Virus record (IMG/VR): IMGVR_UViG_3300000225_000120
Span: 1 to 39,001 of that record
DNA length: 39,001 nucleotides
Strand: one strand, 5' to 3'
Source of the DNA: a virus
Below are positions 33,194-39,001 of this stretch, piece by piece. Every line of letters begins with the position of its first letter. Position 1 is the first letter of the stretch. Under the pieces are notes generated by a model that saw only the letters and a list, made by a program, of their open reading frames with translations, did no database searches and was not told the origin of the DNA. Both the position numbers and the translations under genes were made by a program.

Positions 33194-36100
33194 CTAACTA
33201 GTAACAATTGTGCCGCTTGCTCTAATCTTAGAAGCAGTTACAGCATCTATAATTTCTATATCTTCTACTTTAGCATCACTAATAAAAATTTCATTACTGT
33301 TGCTTTGTATTTCAAATAAACTACCAAAATTTTGGTTAGTGCCTTTAGGCACAATTAAAATAGTAGCAATATATGGAGTTAATTGATTATGGATATATGC
33401 TGATAATTCTGTAAAATAAAAAGTATCGCCAAAGTCCCAATTATTAATATTAAAATAGTCATTAATTGCTTTAATTGTTTGTGTTTTAATCTCAGTATCT
33501 GTTATAGTAGTAGCAGAATTTTTTACAATTTTAAATGATGCTTGCAATGTTGCATCTGACTTACTACCAAATAATGATTTATATTTTACTGGATGAAAAA
33601 TAATTTCATCACTTAACATTTTATAATCTAATAAATTATTAAACTGTGTACTTAATTCACTAGTAGTACTTGTGACAGGTGATATTATAACACCTGTATT
33701 GTCTTGAATGTATGTTGTATAGGCATTACTATATGCTCTTGTTAATACGTACATGTCAATAATATTACTTAGGCCTGGGTTAATCCGCCTATCTGATGGT
33801 GAATTATGTTTGTAATTAAATTTAAGTGTTTTACGTCCAGTATATTCTTTATAATCTGTACTGACTAAAAACGTGCTATCAGTTTTATTAAACACTCTAA
33901 ATGCTTTATCTGTAGTTAAGTAAATTACTTCCTTATCAGTAAACAATGTTGTAGAGGCCGCGGCTAATGCTGTTGCTGTGGCATATGTTACGTTAACTGT
34001 TTTGGCTGTTAACTGAAATTGATCTGCTCCACTTGAAGTTGTAAATTTTTCAAGAAATACTAATTTATTATTTGGATTTACTGATGGGGCGACAACTAGT
34101 GTAAACTGATCTGGGTTGTCAGGGATGCCATCAGCATCACTATCCAAAAATGTTACTAGTACTCTGCGTGAATTGGTTGCGCCTGAAAATTCTGTATCCA
34201 ATCCGTAAATTTGCCAAATGTGATCTCTATCCATTGCTGTAGAGGAATCAGGCCGGGCATTAATACCAAGTATATTAACTTGATCTGTGATTGTTTTTGC
34301 TGTGCGTGAATTATAAATTTTAACGGAATCATCAAAGTAAAAACGTGTTTCCATGTCGCTTTCAATACTATACTTTAATCCTCTATATGTTGTTGTATAC
34401 GTTGTTCCGTTGCTTTTAAGTTTAATTAACCAGCTTGAATCTTTTCGTAATCCAGTTGTATCACCAGCATACGCAAATGAGAAATCAGAAGTTATATCCA
34501 TATCCGCCGCCAGTATAAGTATCCACGCTCTTGTTGTAGCATCAAAACGTAAACCAAATTCTTCATGATTAAAGATTTTAGTTAGCATTGCTGTTTCCAT
34601 AGAGGATGGCAAATCTGTTACAAACTGCGGAATAATTTCAGCAACTTCAGCACCGTCACCAATTAGTTCACTAATTGTTACAGGGCCCAGTCCTGTTGCT
34701 AAATTGCCTGCGCCACTGTTGTGTCCATCACCGGTTATACTTTTAATCATTGCCCAAATATTAGCAAACGTGCCCGGATCACCAACACTACCAGTATGTA
34801 AACTACCGTCTGATTTAAAATACTTGCCACTTGGTGCGTTAAATTTTACTAGGGCATTTGCGGTCAAATACTTTCTGTTATCTGACGATGGCGCAGCTGC
34901 TCCTATAGGAACTGATGCTCCTAAACTATTTTTAAAATATCCCGTGCTTGAATTAGTACTTGTGGTACTTTGTTCCCATGTTGTTACACTAGTTGTAATT
35001 CTGTCATATTTGTCAAAGTAATAATGTTTACTAGCAACGTTACGTAATACTGGTTCTATTTTGTCACGAATTACTCGTAATATATCCATCTCATTGGCAA
35101 ATTCAAAGTCAAATACATTAGAGAAAAATTCCCTAAACAATATACCGTCTGTACCAAATACATTGGTTGAAGAATATTTTGCTGTTGGGTCTACTACATC
35201 CAAGTACCGAGAAATACCACTTGATGTTCTGTTTGTTGCTTTTGCTTTAATAATATCATTAGTTGTAGTAATTGGAAAAATATTATAATCTTCTCCAGTT
35301 ACCATGCGATTTTGAGTGTAGTAACTTTGCGGTGCTTTTATTCTAATATCATCTAGTGTTTCTCGTTGTGCAGAATTACTTATTAGTGTTTCTAAACTTA
35401 AAGTCATTGTTAAGGAATGTCTAATATTGTTTCTATTAATATATGCAATAATAAGTGTGACATTTTGTAAATCGTCTGTTTTAATAGTATAATTTAAGCC
35501 ATTTCCTTTTCTAAAATATCCTCTATAATTCCCTCGTGGAATATCAGAAAAGATACCATCCCCAAATACATAAGAGATTTGATCATTTTCACGTGAGTTA
35601 ACACTGTATAAAGTGCGGGTATCTCTTGCTAAACTATTATAGATAATATTATTACCACTAGATGCCGGAACTTGTGTCCACAATACAGATAGATCATTAT
35701 TGTCATCTAATTCATATAACCAAGTATCGTCATTAGTAATATTACTTGTATTAACTAATACTTGCCTGTTAGGTAATGCATCATCTATAGTAAAATCAGC
35801 ACTTTGTAATGATCCTTCTTTAAAATATACAAAAAATCCGGTATTACTACTACCGTTGCCCTTTCCGTCGTTTTTATAAAGCATACTAAAAGGAGACACA
35901 TTACTCGGCGCATCTTCATAAACATATGGTTTGCCTTTAAATGTGGCATTCACCACCTCAAAGTTCATTGTAATACTATCAACTGATGAGTCAAATGGAT
36001 ATATTGGGAGTGTGCCTGCTGGTATATTAAGTTGGTATTGTTCAGTTTTAATGTCATTAATAGTGCTTGACATATTCGGTGTGCCAATTTTTTGTGTTGA

Positions 36101-36595
36101 TACCATCGCCGCATTTAGTAACAAATTAAATTGCTCTGTATAGTCAATATTATTAATATCATTCCAGGAGATCACTTTATTTGCTAAATTTTCACCATTG
36201 GAATCGTATACATCTTCTGATGTAGTAATACTTTGTAGTTTTAAATATCCCGATGAATTTGTAGTACGTTTTGCATTGTAACTTACTAGCCTAGCTAATC
36301 GTAAAATACTTTCTCTACGTTCAGCAGTTGATAAAAAGTTTTCTCTAGAATTTAAATCTACTCGGTAACTAATATTTTGTCCCATGTATGCAATAAGGTC
36401 AATCAATGCTACAAATTCTGAACTCTCAATAAAATCATTAAAATCTTCAGGATAATATTGTTTTAGATAATCAATCATTGATTTACGCAATGTCTCAAAA
36501 TCATAACTCTCAAAGTCAGCATTGATAAAAGATTGATATAATACCTTCCAATCTTCTGCTTTGTATATTGTATTTTGTCTTGTTGTTAATGCCAT
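33194..36595 (-). CDS. gp6: Baseplate wedge protein gp6-like (baseplate J family)
   Basis: The 1133-aa product begins with DWKVLYQSFINADFESYDFETL and IDYLKQYYPEDFNDFIESSEF, then LIDLIAYMGQNISYRVDLNSREN and ESILRLARLVSYNAKR, the characteristic N-terminal region of T4-like gp6. The APQSYYTQNRMVTGEDYN segment in the middle is typical of the baseplate J fold. It is much longer than T4 gp6 (660 aa), as in other marine T4-like phages. In the virion gp6 dimers form the ring joining the baseplate wedges. Its start overlaps the stop of gp25 by one base (TAATG), and it is followed after 8 nt by the giant structural gene. Confidence 0.93.
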   Translation of the reverse strand: MALTTRQNTIYKAEDWKVLYQSFINADFESYDFETLRKSMIDYLKQYYPEDFNDFIESSEFVALIDLIAYMGQNISYRVDLNSRENFLSTAERRESILRLARLVSYNAKRTTNSSGYLKLQSITTSEDVYDSNGENLANKVISWNDINNIDYTEQFNLLLNAAMVSTQKIGTPNMSSTINDIKTEQYQLNIPAGTLPIYPFDSSVDSITMNFEVVNATFKGKPYVYEDAPSNVSPFSMLYKNDGKGNGSSNTGFFVYFKEGSLQSADFTIDDALPNRQVLVNTSNITNDDTWLYELDDNNDLSVLWTQVPASSGNNIIYNSLARDTRTLYSVNSRENDQISYVFGDGIFSDIPRGNYRGYFRKGNGLNYTIKTDDLQNVTLIIAYINRNNIRHSLTMTLSLETLISNSAQRETLDDIRIKAPQSYYTQNRMVTGEDYNIFPITTTNDIIKAKATNRTSSGISRYLDVVDPTAKYSSTNVFGTDGILFREFFSNVFDFEFANEMDILRVIRDKIEPVLRNVASKHYYFDKYDRITTSVTTWEQSTTSTNSSTGYFKNSLGASVPIGAAAPSSDNRKYLTANALVKFNAPSGKYFKSDGSLHTGSVGDPGTFANIWAMIKSITGDGHNSGAGNLATGLGPVTISELIGDGAEVAEIIPQFVTDLPSSMETAMLTKIFNHEEFGLRFDATTRAWILILAADMDITSDFSFAYAGDTTGLRKDSSWLIKLKSNGTTYTTTYRGLKYSIESDMETRFYFDDSVKIYNSRTAKTITDQVNILGINARPDSSTAMDRDHIWQIYGLDTEFSGATNSRRVLVTFLDSDADGIPDNPDQFTLVVAPSVNPNNKLVFLEKFTTSSGADQFQLTAKTVNVTYATATALAAASTTLFTDKEVIYLTTDKAFRVFNKTDSTFLVSTDYKEYTGRKTLKFNYKHNSPSDRRINPGLSNIIDMYVLTRAYSNAYTTYIQDNTGVIISPVTSTTSELSTQFNNLLDYKMLSDEIIFHPVKYKSLFGSKSDATLQASFKIVKNSATTITDTEIKTQTIKAINDYFNINNWDFGDTFYFTELSAYIHNQLTPYIATILIVPKGTNQNFGSLFEIQSNSNEIFISDAKVEDIEIIDAVTASKIRASGTIVTS

Positions 36596-36984
36596 TATGC
36601 TGTGCTCAGTGTTGCTTGTGTATTAGAAGTATTAAAGTCAAATAATAAATTTTGTACTATTTGATCAGGTATATATTTTAATTCTAATTGTATCATCATA
36701 CCATTTTCATATTGGTCAACCAATACACTTTCCGCTTCTATTCTTGGATCATATGATATAATTTCTTTTATATCATCTTCTATATTTTGTGCTTGTATGT
36801 CGGTTAATGGTTCATATAATGAATCCCAGATTATTGATCCAAATGTTGGATTAAATAATTTTTCTCCCTTGCGAATGTTAAAATGATTTAGTAAATCTTG
36901 TTTTGCAAGTTCAAATCCACTTAAAGTAAATGAATTAGAGAAATTTTTATTGTGAGTTGAAAACCCTTTATATCTTATCGCCAT
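36595..36984 (-). CDS. gp25: Baseplate wedge protein gp25-like
   Basis: The 129-aa protein matches gp25/GPW family length. It has an N-terminal ELAKQDLLNHFNIRKGEKLFNPTFGS block and the EPLTDIQAQNIEDDIKEII segment with the family's EPLT core, then a strand-rich C-terminus (GMMIQLELKYIPD). In T4-type and other contractile tails gp25 starts sheath assembly on the baseplate and contacts gp6. The gene order gp5-gp25-gp6 fits marine T4-like phages. ACTAAATA (6 of 8 to the late box) lies 6 nt before the ATG, and no ribosome site is obvious. Confidence 0.92.
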   Translation of the reverse strand: MAIRYKGFSTHNKNFSNSFTLSGFELAKQDLLNHFNIRKGEKLFNPTFGSIIWDSLYEPLTDIQAQNIEDDIKEIISYDPRIEAESVLVDQYENGMMIQLELKYIPDQIVQNLLFDFNTSNTQATLSTA

Positions 36985-37027
36985 AATTAATATTTAGTTA
37001 TTTTAATAATATGCTACTATATAGAAA

Positions 37028-38584
37028 CTATGTATATGTAGCAGCTGTGGGTTTTTCTGTAATATGTGGAGTAGTGCCAGCTTCGGGTGCCGTTGCTGTT
37101 TGGTGGCCACGTTCATCTGGTTCATGCATTGGAACACGTTGCATTGCTGATGTATACTCGTAAGTGCCATCTACCTTAAATGTTTTAGAAGTACTTTCTA
37201 AAGTAACCCACGGAGTTGCGTATAATGGTATATGAGATGCTTCTTCAGCAGGATTTCCTGCTTCTGTATTAAGTTTAATTGGATGTTCCTTCCCACCACC
37301 ACTCTTAAGAAATATACATGCTAATGATGTAACACTAATTGCCTCTTTACTAGTAACATTAAACCAATCTGTTGTTTTAATATTATATGTACCAGTAGTA
37401 GTTTGTTTCATATTGCCATTAATAAAGAAATGAGCATGTCCCTTACCACTTACTGAACTTGGATTTGTTTCAACTCTTAAATTGTGTCCAGCAAGCATAA
37501 CCAAATCCTCACCAGATTGTATATGAACATTTTTATCTGCAAGTAAATTCATATTGCCTTCAGTATGCACACTAACATCTTGCTTACTAAAAATATCAAT
37601 TTGTCCTGCGTTTGTCATCTCAACCCAGGCACTACCTGTAGCATTGCCTATATAGATAATACCATCTGTATCATTTAATAATATTTGATGACCAGTTCCA
37701 GTGCGTAAACGTATAAGTTGACTTTCACCACTATTGTCACCATCATCCATAATAAAAGTGTGCCCGGTTTTACGTGACGATGGCCATTTATATCCACTAT
37801 CGTCAACTTTACTAACCAACCCTTGGGTTTGTTCTGGGCCGCCGGTATTTAATGGGCCTGGTGTGGAGATTCCAAATACGTTTGAAGGAGATTCTCGTTG
37901 AGCACCGGATGTTGACAGTCCTCTTGCATAATCACCTTGTAACCCTTGTTCTAATAGAGTGTCAATTAATGGGTGTACTGGACGTGGTATGTTGCCCCAT
38001 GCTTGTGATGTCTTATGTCCAATTTTATTATACTCTGCTACTGGTACTTGTGCAGCTTTATCAGCAGATACTGCGCCTTTGCCAGCTGCTGAAAATAATT
38101 TTGCTTCAGTTGTTCTATCAGTTTTATGAAAAGTAGGACTTACAGGAATACCTGGAACCATATGTAACATGAAAGCATCTGGTATATAAGATATAATATA
38201 TCCTTTCTCTCTATCTCCCTCGACAAATATTACTAATACTTGGCTGTCAACATCAGGAGTTGGGAACCACATACCATATGATTTGGTAGTATTGTCATAA
38301 CTCTCTGGTGTTGCTCCTTGAGCATTTGTTCTGCCATAATATGGCAATGCTAGATTGCATAATACTATATTTTCTATCAATTCATGTTTTTTTGCAGGAT
38401 TAATTTCACTAGATAAACGTTGGCCAACTAAAGCAGGTATATATACAGCAATTCGACCCATGCCGGTATCATCGCCATATCCTTTAACAATTCCTATATA
38501 TGGACCAGCATTGGGATTAACTGATTTATTATGTTCGCCGGCCGGCTGGCGCGCCGGAAGGCCTGGACCTGTTGATGTTGCCAT
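37028..38584 (-). CDS. gp5: Baseplate hub / central spike protein gp5-like, without lysozyme domain
   Basis: The 518-aa protein has an N-terminal OB-fold-like region (GPYIGIVKGYGDDTGMGRIAVYIPAL, then YGMWFPTPDVDSQVLVIFVEGD and KGYIISYIPD) as in gp5 and VgrG spikes. From about residue 270 it continues into short repeated beta segments (IRLRTGTGHQILLND, IYIGNATGSAWVEM, GQIDIFSKQDVSV, MNLLADKNVHIQSG) typical of a spike beta-helix. No T4-type lysozyme motif is visible between them; that region is instead low-complexity (residues about 160-260). It would form the tail spike that crosses the outer membrane. The first 20 residues are encoded by unusually GC-rich DNA. Confidence 0.88.
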   Translation of the reverse strand: MATSTGPGLPARQPAGEHNKSVNPNAGPYIGIVKGYGDDTGMGRIAVYIPALVGQRLSSEINPAKKHELIENIVLCNLALPYYGRTNAQGATPESYDNTTKSYGMWFPTPDVDSQVLVIFVEGDREKGYIISYIPDAFMLHMVPGIPVSPTFHKTDRTTEAKLFSAAGKGAVSADKAAQVPVAEYNKIGHKTSQAWGNIPRPVHPLIDTLLEQGLQGDYARGLSTSGAQRESPSNVFGISTPGPLNTGGPEQTQGLVSKVDDSGYKWPSSRKTGHTFIMDDGDNSGESQLIRLRTGTGHQILLNDTDGIIYIGNATGSAWVEMTNAGQIDIFSKQDVSVHTEGNMNLLADKNVHIQSGEDLVMLAGHNLRVETNPSSVSGKGHAHFFINGNMKQTTTGTYNIKTTDWFNVTSKEAISVTSLACIFLKSGGGKEHPIKLNTEAGNPAEEASHIPLYATPWVTLESTSKTFKVDGTYEYTSAMQRVPMHEPDERGHQTATAPEAGTTPHITEKPTAATYT

Positions 38585-38593
38585 ATTATTTGC

Positions 38594-39001
38594 CTATCTG
38601 TCGATATCTGTAAAGTATCCGATTTGTTTCCAAGTGCGGGTAATATTACCATATTTACCATGCGTGTTTTGATTTTCTTTACTTGCTGAATTGCCGATAT
38701 CAAATGCCGCTTTGCGATCAGCCGCCGCCTGGGATGAAATAATTTCTAATCTTTTTTGTTGCATTAATGAATCATTGGCTCGTACTAATCCTTGATCAAC
38801 GGCATTATAATTACTAGTGTTGGGATGTATTTCGGACCCAACCAATCCCAGTCCTTTCTTGCTAGATAATAAAATACGGCCAGCACCGTCTTGTATTACA
38901 ACACCACTCGTAGTTACATTTGTTGCGACTGTTCTACCTTCCGCCGCCCTCCAAGCTGCTCCTTGTTGTGCTAATCTTTCTTGGCGAGAGGCAGCTACTG
39001 G
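38594..39001 (-). CDS. Unknown protein, C-terminal 135 residues (starts beyond window)
   Basis: The frame is open to the right edge (PVAASRQERLAQQGAAWRAAEG...) and stops at 38594. A TTG at 38845 could be mistaken for a start, but the same frame continues upstream, so the gene is partial. The visible part has a strand segment (TSGVVIQDGAGRILLSS), a helical Gln/Ala/Arg-rich stretch (LMQQKRLEIISSQAAADRKAAF) and ends TWKQIGYFTDIDR. It lies 9 nt before gp5, where T4-like phages carry other baseplate or tail-completion genes. I could not match it to T4 gp53 by memory. Confidence 0.75.
   Translation of the reverse strand, partial: PVAASRQERLAQQGAAWRAAEGRTVATNVTTSGVVIQDGAGRILLSSKKGLGLVGSEIHPNTSNYNAVDQGLVRANDSLMQQKRLEIISSQAAADRKAAFDIGNSASKENQNTHGKYGNITRTWKQIGYFTDIDR

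Noticed and set aside
38594-38845. Complete 83-aa gene starting at TTG 38845
   Set aside because: The same frame stays open upstream to the window edge, so this is the C-terminal part of a longer gene.
1-39001. CRISPR arrays, insertion sequences, integrase or attachment sites
   Set aside because: No regularly spaced repeats, transposase or integrase motifs, or terminal direct repeats were seen.

Overview
The window is a 39 kb piece of an AT-rich, T4-like marine myovirus genome (Caudoviricetes). Evidence for this is a recognisable baseplate block (gp5-like hub, gp25-like and gp6-like wedge proteins) followed by very large Thr/Asn/Ser-rich tail structural proteins, a TATAAATA late-promoter box, and tightly packed, mostly overlapping genes all on the minus strand. 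The genes must therefore be read from the right edge to the left. The host cannot be named from the sequence. Low G+C and gene style fit a marine bacterioplankton phage (pelagiphage- or cyanophage-like), which is inference.

Right part (39001 to about 15218) is the virion module. It runs: C-terminal part of an unknown protein, gp5-like hub without a lysozyme domain, gp25, gp6, a 4847-residue giant adhesin-like structural protein, a 224-aa structural protein, a 514-aa tail-fibre-like protein with a GTG start, and a 304-aa structural protein. The giant protein carries a YHYH domain, an FG-GAP/integrin-like propeller region, GxGYTSAPT glycine repeats, and about eight scattered copies of a beta module resembling the N-terminal domain of T7 gp17.

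Left part (15178 to 1) is an accessory module. It begins at an exact consensus sigma70 promoter (TTGACA-17-TATAAT, 15186-15214) whose predicted start point falls on the first ATG. It encodes a 116-aa protein, two related GT-A glycosyltransferase-like proteins, several small unknown proteins, a third DGDN-type glycosyltransferase-like protein, and then seven radical SAM proteins (one cut by the window edge) mixed with small ORFs. All seven have a cysteine-rich, twitch/SPASM-like region on the N-terminal side of the CX3CX2C motif. They form two paralogous groups (1-1126, 4419-5663, 6565-7878; and 7871-9241, 9570-11000) plus two divergent singles (1240-2493, 2480-4267). A MIP18/SufT-like Fe-S assembly protein lies between the two type II enzymes with 4-nt overlaps on both sides. 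A second exact consensus promoter (4399-4427), sharing a 12-nt block with the first, restarts transcription before the last three radical SAM genes.

Working model (inference): host-RNA-polymerase-driven expression of a phage-borne Fe-S-dependent modification system, with its own cluster-delivery protein, acting together with glycosyltransferases on an unknown target. Possible targets are a small phage peptide, the virion adhesins, or a host surface molecule. I know of no characterised pathway with this composition. This is the region most likely to hold an undescribed system.
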